DNA of 64,000 bases from Streptomyces geranii. Its GTDB lineage: Bacteria > Actinomycetota > Actinomycetes > Streptomycetales > Streptomycetaceae. Under the pieces are notes generated by a model. The model saw only the letters and a program-made list of their open reading frames with translations. It made no database searches and was not told where the DNA came from. Below are positions 44,433 through 52,034 of this stretch, in pieces (position 1 is the stretch's first letter; each line of letters opens with the position of its first letter). The position numbers and the translations under genes are program-made. The stretch covers positions 248,001 through 312,000 of the forward strand of contig NZ_PJME01000007.1 of assembly GCF_002954775.1 (NCBI RefSeq). The letters run 5' to 3'.

Positions 44433-45173
44433 GTGCTGGACTACAACCAGGAGGCCGAGCGGTACGACGCCCTGCGCGGCGGCGAACCCAGGGCCGCCGC
44501 GGCGGCGGACGCCGTACTGAGCCTCGTACCCGAGGAGACGCGCACCCTGCTCGACGTGGGCTGCGGTACGGGCATCGTGACCCGGCGGCTCGCGGCGGCG
44601 CGGCCCGGGACGCGGGTCGCGGGCGTCGACCTCACCGACGCGATGGCCCGGCGGGCCGCCGCCCGGCTGCCAGGCGCCGTCGTCCTCGCCGACAGCCGTC
44701 AACTACCCTTTCTGGACGGCCGGTTTGATGCGGTGACCAGTGTCTGGGTGCTGCATCTCGCGCCACGGCCCGAGGACGCCGGGGCCATCATCGGCGAGTG
44801 CGCGCGGGTGCTGCGGCCGGGCGGGGTGTTCGTCACCACCGTCGACAAGGGCGCCTCGCACAACGTGGGCAGCGACATCGACGCCATCCTCGCCGGCCGC
44901 CCCTGGCGCGCGGCACCGGACACGGCGGCCGTCGTCGAGGCGCACGCCGTCGCCCACGGGCTGGTACCGGCCGGGGAAGCCCGGTTCCGGGGGCACGGAC
45001 AGGGACGCAGCCCCCGGCGAGCCGTCGCCGACCTGCGGCGCGGCTGGTTCATGACCCTGCCACCGGGCGACCCCCTGGCCGACGGCTTCGCCGCCCGCCT
45101 GGAGGCCCTGCCCGACCAGGACCGGCCGCGCCCGGAACCGGTGTTCACCCTGCGGGCGTTCCGGAAGCCGTAG
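44433..45173 (+). CDS. Class I SAM-dependent methyltransferase
   Basis: A 246-residue methyltransferase with motif I LLDVGCGTGIVTRRLA, VAGVDLTDAMARRAA with the ribose-binding Asp, LPFLDGRFDAVTSVWVLHL and VLRPGGVFVTTVDKG. This is the UbiE/Methyltransf_11 pattern. GTG start at 44433. The target is unknown. It forms a likely two-gene unit with the pterin dehydratase and converges on the 159-residue gene. Confidence 0.85.
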   Translation: MLDYNQEAERYDALRGGEPRAAAAADAVLSLVPEETRTLLDVGCGTGIVTRRLAAARPGTRVAGVDLTDAMARRAAARLPGAVVLADSRQLPFLDGRFDAVTSVWVLHLAPRPEDAGAIIGECARVLRPGGVFVTTVDKGASHNVGSDIDAILAGRPWRAAPDTAAVVEAHAVAHGLVPAGEARFRGHGQGRSPRRAVADLRRGWFMTLPPGDPLADGFAARLEALPDQDRPRPEPVFTLRAFRKP

Positions 45174-45251
45174 CGCGCAAGGGAGTTGCCTTTCCCGGGA
45201 GTCCGCGGACCGCCCGGTCGCCGTGCGGGAGGTCGAAGTCGTGCGGGCTGC

Positions 45252-45731
45252 TCATGGGCGGTCCCCCGTGGTTCCCTCGGGCATGGTGTCCGCCAAGTAG
45301 GCGGTCAGGTCGGGGACTTGGGGTGTCAGCAAGTGCCGTACCCAGGCGTCCCGTTCGTGCAGGATCGGCGGCAGCTCCCAGACGCAGCCGATCCAGGGGC
45401 GGTCGAGCGGGACGAAGTGCGTGGGGTCACGGTCCGGGCAGCCCAGCACCGGCTGGCCCGCCGCCGCGCCCCGGAAGTGCAGGACGTTGTCCCACGCCCA
45501 GCTGTACGCGTTGAGATAGGCGCCGTCGTCGCCGCCCCGGTGCAGGACGACGAAGGTGGCGGGCGGAGTGCCGTCCGGCTCCGGGAGCAGCTTCGGCAGC
45601 ATCGCGTACGCGGCCTCCTGGACCTCGGGTGCGATGCCGGCCGGGTCGGCCGTGACGTGGTAGCGCTTGATGTGCCGGCCGGAGACCTCGATGGGCTCGA
45701 AGACGGTCAGCAGCTTCTCGGTGAAGGGCAT
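45252..45731 (-). CDS. Uncharacterised protein, probable target of the adjacent WYL regulator
   Basis: A 159-residue soluble protein of unknown family. It contains TFVVLHRGGDDGAYLNAYSW and DPTHFVPLDRPWIGCVWELPP (in part) and ends with an acidic helix. No cofactor motif or signal peptide is visible. The ATG at 45731 is 17 bp from the edge of a perfect 13-bp inverted repeat, and the YafY-type regulator lies on the other side. This arrangement recurs for WYL regulators and their targets. Confidence 0.7.
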   Translation of the reverse strand: MPFTEKLLTVFEPIEVSGRHIKRYHVTADPAGIAPEVQEAAYAMLPKLLPEPDGTPPATFVVLHRGGDDGAYLNAYSWAWDNVLHFRGAAAGQPVLGCPDRDPTHFVPLDRPWIGCVWELPPILHERDAWVRHLLTPQVPDLTAYLADTMPEGTTGDRP

Positions 45732-45747
45732 GAGGGGACGCTAGGCC

Positions 45748-45778
45748 CGCTTCACTGACATCCTGTGTCAGTGAAGCG
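45748..45778. promoter_or_regulatory. Palindromic operator between the WYL regulator and its neighbour
   Basis: CGCTTCACTGACA (45748-45760) and TGTCAGTGAAGCG (45766-45778) are perfectly complementary with a 5-bp spacer. The core TGACA-N5-TGTCA fits operators of YafY/WYL-type regulators. It lies between the two divergent starts (45731 and 45809). Confidence 0.75.
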
Positions 45779-45808
45779 CTGACGAATGAAGGCGAGGGCG
45801 TGGGTGAG

Positions 45809-46804
45809 ATGTCCGTGAGGGCCGGTCGGCTGCTGTCCGTGCTTCTGCTGCTCCAGACCCGGGGGCGGATGACCGCCGCCCAGCTCGCCGGGGAGCTGGA
45901 GGTCTCGGTACGCACGGTCTACCGGGACGTCGAGGCGCTGAGCGCGGCGGGCGTGCCGCTGTACGGGGACGCGGGGCACGCCGGTGGCTACCGGCTGGTC
46001 GACGGCTACCGCACCCGGCTGACCGGCCTGACCGCCGACGAGGCCGAGGCGCTGTTCCTCTCCGGCGCCCCGGGCCCGGCCGCCGAGCTGGGCCTCGGCC
46101 CGTTCCTGGCCGCCGCCCAGCTCAAGGTGCGCGCCGCGCTCCCGGCCGAGCTGCGCGCCCACGCCGACCGGGTCGCCGGGCGCTTCCACCTGGACGCGCC
46201 CGGCTGGTACGCGGACGCCGACGACACCCCGTACCTCCCCGCCGTCGCGGACGCCGTCTGGCGTGGCCGGGTGCTGCGGGTGCGCTACCGCCGCTGGCGC
46301 GAGCCGACGGATGTGGAGCGCCGGCTCGAACCGTACGGGCTGGTGCTGAAGGCGGGCCGCTGGTACGTGGTCGCCGGGCCTGGGCCGCATACCTTCCGGG
46401 TCGACCAGATCCTCGAACTGGCCGCGTGCGACGAGGAGTTCGAGCGCCCCGAGGAGTTCGACCTGGCCGCGTACTGGACGGCGTACCAGCGCGACTTCCA
46501 CGACCGGCTGTATCGCGGCGAGGCGGTGGTACGGCTGGCGCCCGGGGTGCGGCTGGCGGGGGCGGCCGGTCGTGCCGTCGAGGCCAACGGTCGTATGGAT
46601 GACGAGGGTTGGACGCTGGCGACGGTGCCGATCGAGTCCGTCGAGCGTGCCCACGAGGAGTTCCTGAGGCTGGGGACAGGGATCGAGGTGCTCGCGCCCG
46701 ACGGGCTGCGGGAGCGGATCGCGCGGACGGTGACGGAACTGGCCGCGAGATACGGGAAGTTGCCGCCTCCGGGCGGCAACTCCGTTGCGGGCGGCGGCGA
46801 CTGA
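45809..46804 (+). CDS. YafY-type HTH-WYL transcriptional regulator
   Basis: A 331-residue regulator. Residues about 1-60 form the DeoR/HTH_11 DNA-binding domain (AGRLLSVLLLLQTRGRMTA, LEVSVRTVYRDVEALSAAGV). The WYL domain lies at about 130-215 (VLRVRYRRWREPTDVERRL, GRWYVVAG). The WCX C-terminal domain ends near 318. The ATG at 45809 is preferred over the GTG at 45800 for its ribosome-site spacing. The palindrome upstream makes autoregulation likely. Confidence 0.88.
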   Translation: MSVRAGRLLSVLLLLQTRGRMTAAQLAGELEVSVRTVYRDVEALSAAGVPLYGDAGHAGGYRLVDGYRTRLTGLTADEAEALFLSGAPGPAAELGLGPFLAAAQLKVRAALPAELRAHADRVAGRFHLDAPGWYADADDTPYLPAVADAVWRGRVLRVRYRRWREPTDVERRLEPYGLVLKAGRWYVVAGPGPHTFRVDQILELAACDEEFERPEEFDLAAYWTAYQRDFHDRLYRGEAVVRLAPGVRLAGAAGRAVEANGRMDDEGWTLATVPIESVERAHEEFLRLGTGIEVLAPDGLRERIARTVTELAARYGKLPPPGGNSVAGGGD

Positions 46805-46855
46805 GGGCTGGAACCCGTCCGTCTCGTTCCCCCCACTCCGCTGGAGGTAGGTACC

Positions 46856-48754
46856 GTGCAGCACCCGCAGCCGCACGCACAACTCCGTCCCCCCACCCCG
46901 ACCCGCACCAGACGTCGGCCTCTCCTCTCCGCCATGACCGCCGGAGTCCTCGCCGCCGCCGGGCTCGTCTCGCTCTCCGCCGCACCCGCCGAGGCCGCCA
47001 CCGCCCGCCAGGTCGAGGCGCTCGACCGGGGCGTCGTCAGCGTGCACATCGACAGCGGCAACCTGGTCAGCTGGCGCTGGCTCGGCACCGACCCGAACGA
47101 CGTGTCCTTCAACGTCTACCGTGCCGGTACGAAGGTCAACTCGACGCCGGTCACCGGCTCCACGAACTACTTCCACTCGGGCGCCCCCGCCCAGGCCGAC
47201 TACACGGTCCGGGCGATCGTCGGCGGCGTCGAACAGGCCGACTCCGTCCACGCGATCCAGTTCCGCACCGGCTACAAGGACGTCCCGATCACCCCGCCCG
47301 CCGGCGGCACCACCCCCGACGGGGTCGCCTACACCTACGAGGCGAACGACGCCTCGGTCGGCGACCTGGACGGCGACGGCGCCCTCGACTTCGTACTGAA
47401 GTGGCAGCCCACCAACGCCAAGGACAACTCCCAGTCCGGCTACACCGGCAACACGATCGTCGACGGCATCAAGCTCGACGGCACCCGGCTCTGGCGGATC
47501 GACCTGGGGCGCAACATCCGCTCGGGCGCGCACTACACGCAGTTCCAGGTGTACGACTACGACGGCGACCGCAAGGCCGAGGTCGCCATGAAGACGGCGG
47601 ACGCGACCGTCGACGGGACGGGCGTCGTCATCGGCAACTCGGCGGCTGACTACAGGAATTCAAGCGGTTACGTACTCTCCGGCCCCGAGTACCTGACCAT
47701 GTTCAACGGGCAGACCGGCAAGGCCATGGGGACGGTCGACTACGTCCCGGCGCGCGGCACGGTCTCCTCGTGGGGCGACTCGTACGGCAACCGGGTGGAC
47801 CGATTCCTCGCCGGTACCGCCTACTTGGACGGCGCCCGGCCCTCCCTGATCATGGCGCGCGGCTACTACACGCGTACGGTGCTGGCGGCCTGGGACTGGC
47901 GGAACGGGGCGTTCACGCGCCGCTGGACCTTCGACTCCAGCTCATCCACCAACACCGGCAAGGGATTTGACGGCCAGGGCTCGCACAGCCTGTCCGTCGG
48001 GGACGTCGACGGCGACGGCAAGGACGAGATCGTCTACGGCGCGATGGCGGTCGACGACAACGGCAACGGCCTGTGGACGACGAAGACGGGGCACGGCGAC
48101 GCCCAGCACCTCGGCGACCTGGACCCGGGGCACGCGGGCCTGGAGTACTTCAAGGTGTCCGAGTCGACCTCCCAGCCGGCCGAGCTGTACATCAACCCGG
48201 CCAACGGCACGGTCAACTGGAGCATCGCCGCCTGCTGCGACAACGGTCGCGGAGTCGCCGGGGACATCTGGGCGGGCAACGACGGCGCGGAGGTCTGGTC
48301 GGCCTCGGACACGTCGATCCGCGACGAGGCCGGCGCGACGAAGGGCCGCGAGCCCTCCTCCGTCAACTTCCTCTCCTGGTGGGACGCCGACCCGGTCCGC
48401 GAACTCCTCGACGGCACCCACATCGACAAGTACGGCACCTCCTCGGACACCCGCCTGCTGACCGGCGCGTCCGTCCACTCCAACAACAGCACGAAGGCGA
48501 CCCCGGCACTCTCCGGCGACCTCTTCGGCGACTGGCGCGAGGAGGTCGTCTGGGCGACCAGCGCGAACACGGCCCTGCGCATCTACTCGACCCCGATCGA
48601 GACGACGACCAGGATCACGACTCTCCTGCACGACACGATGTACCGCACGGGCATCGCCTGGCAGAACACCGCATACAACCAACCACCGCACCCGAGCTTC
48701 TTCATCGGCAACGGCATGCCCACGGCACCCAGGCCGACGGTGTACACGCCGTGA
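46856..48754 (+). CDS. Secreted rhamnogalacturonan lyase (PL11)
   Basis: A 632-residue extracellular pectin lyase that cleaves the rhamnogalacturonan-I backbone by beta-elimination. The N-terminus is a long Sec/Tat-like signal (basic TRTRRRPLLSAMTAG, hydrophobic core, AEAAT cleavage site). The eight-bladed propeller of PL11 shows many calcium loops of the DxDxDG type: DLDGDGALDFV, DYDGDRKAEV, DVDGDGKDEIVYG. WSWGDSYGNR-like SSWGDSYGNRVDRFLAG and SGDLFGDWREEVVW are family signatures. The protein has no CBM. GTG at 46856 with GGAGG 8 bases upstream. It begins the polysaccharide-degradation region. Confidence 0.92.
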   Translation: MQHPQPHAQLRPPTPTRTRRRPLLSAMTAGVLAAAGLVSLSAAPAEAATARQVEALDRGVVSVHIDSGNLVSWRWLGTDPNDVSFNVYRAGTKVNSTPVTGSTNYFHSGAPAQADYTVRAIVGGVEQADSVHAIQFRTGYKDVPITPPAGGTTPDGVAYTYEANDASVGDLDGDGALDFVLKWQPTNAKDNSQSGYTGNTIVDGIKLDGTRLWRIDLGRNIRSGAHYTQFQVYDYDGDRKAEVAMKTADATVDGTGVVIGNSAADYRNSSGYVLSGPEYLTMFNGQTGKAMGTVDYVPARGTVSSWGDSYGNRVDRFLAGTAYLDGARPSLIMARGYYTRTVLAAWDWRNGAFTRRWTFDSSSSTNTGKGFDGQGSHSLSVGDVDGDGKDEIVYGAMAVDDNGNGLWTTKTGHGDAQHLGDLDPGHAGLEYFKVSESTSQPAELYINPANGTVNWSIAACCDNGRGVAGDIWAGNDGAEVWSASDTSIRDEAGATKGREPSSVNFLSWWDADPVRELLDGTHIDKYGTSSDTRLLTGASVHSNNSTKATPALSGDLFGDWREEVVWATSANTALRIYSTPIETTTRITTLLHDTMYRTGIAWQNTAYNQPPHPSFFIGNGMPTAPRPTVYTP

Positions 48755-48763
48755 CGTCGTGAG

Positions 48764-48794
48764 GGTGGTCGCCCGCGCACTCGGGGCGGCCACC
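48764..48794. terminator. Bidirectional terminator
   Basis: GGTGGTCGCCC (48764-48774) pairs with GGGCGGCCACC (48784-48794), with one G-U pair and a 9-base loop. It separates the convergent PL11 and lipoprotein genes. Confidence 0.7.
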
Positions 48795-48796
48795 GC

Positions 48797-49093
48797 TCAC
48801 TCCTCGGGAGCCTTGATGATCTTGCCGCTCTCGTCGAGGGTGTGGGTCTCCCAATAGACGTCCCATTTGTCGCCGACCTGCGAGGGGACCTTGCCCTCCG
48901 GGTAGCGGGCGTATCCCTTCGGCGGCTCCTCGCCGTGGGGAACACAGGCGTTGCCGGTGCTCCCCACGGCGAGGACCGGATACTCGTCGCCGCCGCAGGT
49001 CGACTGCTCGATCGAACAGCCGGTCAGTAGGGCGGCGGTCACGCCGGTCATGGCCAGAAGCGACAGAAGTCCGGTTCGGCTGGTCCTGCGCAC
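48797..49093 (-). CDS. Small lipoprotein (SCO0607-like)
   Basis: A 98-residue exported lipoprotein. The lipobox ALLTGC puts the lipidated Cys at residue 26. The mature part has CGGDEYPVLAVG and ends with an acidic-basic stretch. It resembles small Streptomyces lipoproteins of the SCO0607 group (memory only). GTG at 49093 follows GAGGGAG; the longer frame starting at 49153 would bury the signal peptide. Its function is unknown and it shares no motif with the neighbouring cellulases. Confidence 0.7.
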   Translation of the reverse strand: MRRTSRTGLLSLLAMTGVTAALLTGCSIEQSTCGGDEYPVLAVGSTGNACVPHGEEPPKGYARYPEGKVPSQVGDKWDVYWETHTLDESGKIIKAPEE

Positions 49094-49181
49094 AGGTGAC
49101 TCCCTCTCGATGTGGTGTGCGACCAGCTTGTGCGACACGAGGAATCCAGGCATGAGTACGCCTACTCAGAACTCTGGGGTG

Positions 49182-49213
49182 GAGGGCGCGTGCCACCCTG
49201 GGTACGCGCCCTC
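49182..49213. terminator. Terminator of the GH74 gene
   Basis: GAGGGCGCGT (49182-49191) and ACGCGCCCTC (49204-49213) are perfect arms around a 12-base loop. They lie just downstream of the GH74 stop on the minus strand. Confidence 0.75.
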
Positions 49214-49218
49214 GGCGC

Positions 49219-51879
49219 TCAGGCGACCGTGCAGCTCTGGTCACCCAGTTTGAACGCCGTCGGTTTCCCGTTCGTCCCCGACCAACTCCCCGTGAACCCG
49301 AAGCTCACCGACGAACCCGCCGCCACATTCGCGTTCCAGTTCACGTTCTTCGCCGTCACCGCCGCGCCCGACTGGGTGTAATCGGCGTTCCAGAGCTGGG
49401 AGACGGTCTGCCCGTTGGGGAAGGACCAGCCAAGTTGCCAGCCGGTCCAGGCAGTTGTGCCCGTGTTGCCGATCTGCACGTCCGCCTGGAAGCCGCCCGA
49501 CCACTCGCTGGTCACCTTGTACGTCACCGCGCAGGCCCCGGTCGGGGTCGGCGTCGGATCCGTGCCGCCCCCGCCACCGCTCGCGTCCGACGACTCGCCG
49601 TACACGACACCGCGCCCGTTCGTCGCCACGTACACCCGCCCGTACACCCTCGGGTCACCGGTGATCGCCGCACCCGTCCAACCCCACTGGTGGGCATCGT
49701 CGTTGATACGGGTCCAGCTCACGCCCTTGTCCGTGGAGCGGAAGATGCCGCGTACGCCGCCGATCTTCGCGCTCGTGTAGAGCGTCTGGTACGCCGCCCC
49801 CGTCGCCGCCTTGCCGAAGCCGATCGTGTCGGCCTGCTCGACGTTCGACAGCTTGGCGAAGCTCGTACCGCCGTTCGTCGAGTGCCACAGGCCGTACGCG
49901 CCGTCCGTCGCGCCGCCCGCCAGCCAGATGTCGCCCTTCGTGCCGGGCAGCGCCTTGAAGCGCACACTGTCGCCGGCCGGGAGGCCGGTCGCCGCCGAGG
50001 CCGTGAAGGTCGCTCCGCCGTCCGAACTCACGTAGAACCTGCCCGACTTGAAGCCGTAGAACGTCCTCGGGTCCACCCGGTCCGACTCCACGACCGCGCC
50101 CGCCGGGATGCCCGCCGACGCCGACCACGAGTTGCCGAAGCCCGTCGCGTACTGCACTCCTGTGCCCGCCGGGCTCCACACGAACCGGCTGCCGTCCGAC
50201 GCCGACGCGATCGTGCCGCCGCCCGAGACCCCCGAAGGGTCGGTCCCCGCGAACCAGTTGGCGCCGTTGTCCGTCGAGAACGCGACATGCGGACCCGAGT
50301 CCAGGTTGCCGACGCGGGCCACGATCCCCGGGTTCGACTCGGCGTAGTCCAGGCTCGTGGTCGTCGTGAAGTTCGGTGAAGTGAACATCATCGAGGGGAC
50401 CTTGGTGAGATCCGTGTGCCGGAAGCCGCCGATGTCACCGAGTGCGCTCAGCAGTACGGCTCCGCCCGACGGGGGCGCGGCCAGGTCGTTGACCGCCGTC
50501 TCCTCCAGGCCCTGCACCATCGGCTTGATGCTGAACTGGCTGCCGCTGTCCCAGTTCGTCAGGTTCTCCGTGCCGTAGATCGTCGCGCCCGTCCCGTACA
50601 TCATGCGGTTCGAGTTGAACGGGTCGATCTCCAGCGACTCCGTCATCCACCCCAGTTTCGGGCTCTGTTCGGGCGGCGACGGATTCGCGCCGAAGGTCAG
50701 CCAGGGTGAGGAGGAGACGTCCATCGTGAAGCGGTTCGAGCGGTTGGGGTACGAGGTGTAGTCCCAGGCCCTCGTCCAGGTGCCGCCGCTGTCCGTGGAC
50801 CGGAACAGCTGGGTGTCCGGCCACCACGAGCTGTACGCCGTCGCCATCACCGTGCCCGGCTTCTGCCGGTCGATCGTCAGCCCGCTGAAGCCGTAGTAGG
50901 TGTCCGCCTCCGCGACCGGGCTGATGTTCGTCCAGGTGCCGGTCGCCGTCGCGTACCGCCACAACTGGCCCTTGCCGCCGTCGTACGGACCGCCCTTGTC
51001 GCTGTACGGCAGGTACAGGTAGCCGTTCCGCGCGTCCAGTACGCCCTTGTGGGCCAGATAGCCCGTGGGCTGCCCGGCCACCCTCGCCCAGGTCGCGCCC
51101 GCGTCCGTCGAGCGGTACACCGCGTTGTCCTTGTCGGCGACCCCGACATAGATCGTGCGGGTCGCGCTGCCCGTGGTCCCCGTCGACTCGTCGAAGGTGA
51201 CCCAGACGATCCCCTGGTTGTCGCTGGCGTACCCGCTGGTGTCGGTCGGATCCTGCGCGTAGTTCCCGACGTTGGGGAAGTTCGCCACCTGCGACCAGGT
51301 CGCCCCCGAGTCCGTCGACCGCCACAGCCCCTTGCCGCTGGGCGCCCCCAGATACAGCACGCTGTTCCGGTTCGGGTCGACGGCCAGCCGCTCACCCATG
51401 CCCCGGCCGGGCATGTTGCCGCCCAACTTGAAGGGCAGATCGGCCCGTTGCCAACTGGCGCCCCGGTCGCCCGACCGCAGCACGGCACCGTTCCCGGGAT
51501 CCCAGCTGTTGGTATACGTTCCGACAGCCGCGTACACCTTGTTCGGGTCGACGGAGTCGGAGGCGAGGCTCACCACTCCGGTGTGCCCCCAGCGGTCCCA
51601 GCCGACCGAGTCCAGCAACGGCGTCCAGGTCTTCGTCGACTCCTGCCAGCGGTAGGCCCCGCCGATGTCCGTGCGGGCGTACGCCAGGTTCTTCTCGGCC
51701 CGGTTGAACACGATCCCGGGGACGAAACCACCGCCGTCGATCCGGGCGTTCTTCCAGGTGTACGTGTCCGCCGCGAGCGTCACCTCGGCGGCGCTCGGGG
51801 CGGCCGACGCGAGCGGGCTGCCCGCCAGCAGCCCTGCGGCCAGGGCCATGACGGCCGTGAGGATACGGGTTCTTCGCAC
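49219..51879 (-). CDS. Secreted GH74 xyloglucanase/cellulase with CBM2
   Basis: An 886-residue extracellular glucanase that attacks xyloglucan or beta-1,4-glucan. A signal peptide (residues about 1-27, ending ASA-A) is followed by two seven-bladed propellers. Repeats such as LWRSTDSGATW recur through them. The catalytic pair is expected at Asp71 (YARTDIGGAYRW) and Asp482 (SALGDIGGFRH). A GGGGGTDPTPTPT linker precedes a C-terminal CBM2 (from about residue 785; CAVTYKVTSEWSGGFQADV). The start is supported by the signal peptide. An AAGCGCTT operator-like site lies 52 bp upstream. Confidence 0.93.
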   Translation of the reverse strand: MRRTRILTAVMALAAGLLAGSPLASAAPSAAEVTLAADTYTWKNARIDGGGFVPGIVFNRAEKNLAYARTDIGGAYRWQESTKTWTPLLDSVGWDRWGHTGVVSLASDSVDPNKVYAAVGTYTNSWDPGNGAVLRSGDRGASWQRADLPFKLGGNMPGRGMGERLAVDPNRNSVLYLGAPSGKGLWRSTDSGATWSQVANFPNVGNYAQDPTDTSGYASDNQGIVWVTFDESTGTTGSATRTIYVGVADKDNAVYRSTDAGATWARVAGQPTGYLAHKGVLDARNGYLYLPYSDKGGPYDGGKGQLWRYATATGTWTNISPVAEADTYYGFSGLTIDRQKPGTVMATAYSSWWPDTQLFRSTDSGGTWTRAWDYTSYPNRSNRFTMDVSSSPWLTFGANPSPPEQSPKLGWMTESLEIDPFNSNRMMYGTGATIYGTENLTNWDSGSQFSIKPMVQGLEETAVNDLAAPPSGGAVLLSALGDIGGFRHTDLTKVPSMMFTSPNFTTTTSLDYAESNPGIVARVGNLDSGPHVAFSTDNGANWFAGTDPSGVSGGGTIASASDGSRFVWSPAGTGVQYATGFGNSWSASAGIPAGAVVESDRVDPRTFYGFKSGRFYVSSDGGATFTASAATGLPAGDSVRFKALPGTKGDIWLAGGATDGAYGLWHSTNGGTSFAKLSNVEQADTIGFGKAATGAAYQTLYTSAKIGGVRGIFRSTDKGVSWTRINDDAHQWGWTGAAITGDPRVYGRVYVATNGRGVVYGESSDASGGGGGTDPTPTPTGACAVTYKVTSEWSGGFQADVQIGNTGTTAWTGWQLGWSFPNGQTVSQLWNADYTQSGAAVTAKNVNWNANVAAGSSVSFGFTGSWSGTNGKPTAFKLGDQSCTVA

Positions 51880-51927
51880 GGGGGGTCCTTTCCGGGTGGG
51901 GGAAACGGGAAGGCAGGGACGGAGGGG

Positions 51928-51941
51928 GGTAAGCGCTTTCC
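51928..51941. promoter_or_regulatory. LacI-type operator candidate upstream of GH74
   Basis: The minus-strand sequence GAAAGCGCTTACCC contains the perfect core AAGCGCTT (51931-51938). Its central CG with A/T-flanked arms is typical of LacI-family sites. It is not the CebR consensus seen at 55021, so a different sugar regulator may act. Confidence 0.45.
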
Positions 51942-52008
51942 ATTCGGTGCGAGAGTTGCCGGGCGACCCCCAGTGCGGGAGGGGGCCGCCCGGCGCTGTA
52001 CGCGGAAC

Positions 52009-52028
52009 TCAGGTCCCGGTGGACCTGA
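52009..52028 (-). terminator. Terminator hairpin downstream of GH48
   Basis: TCAGGTCC and GGACCTGA form a perfect 8-bp stem with a 4-base loop, 7 bp after the GH48 stop. Confidence 0.6.
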
Positions 52029-52034
52029 CGGGGG

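Noticed and set aside
44106..45173. Natural-product biosynthetic cluster suggested by pterin dehydratase, methyltransferases, PhyH and SDR genes
   Set aside because: The genes are scattered over 17 kb with separate promoters, and no core synthase (PKS, NRPS, terpene or RiPP) is present.
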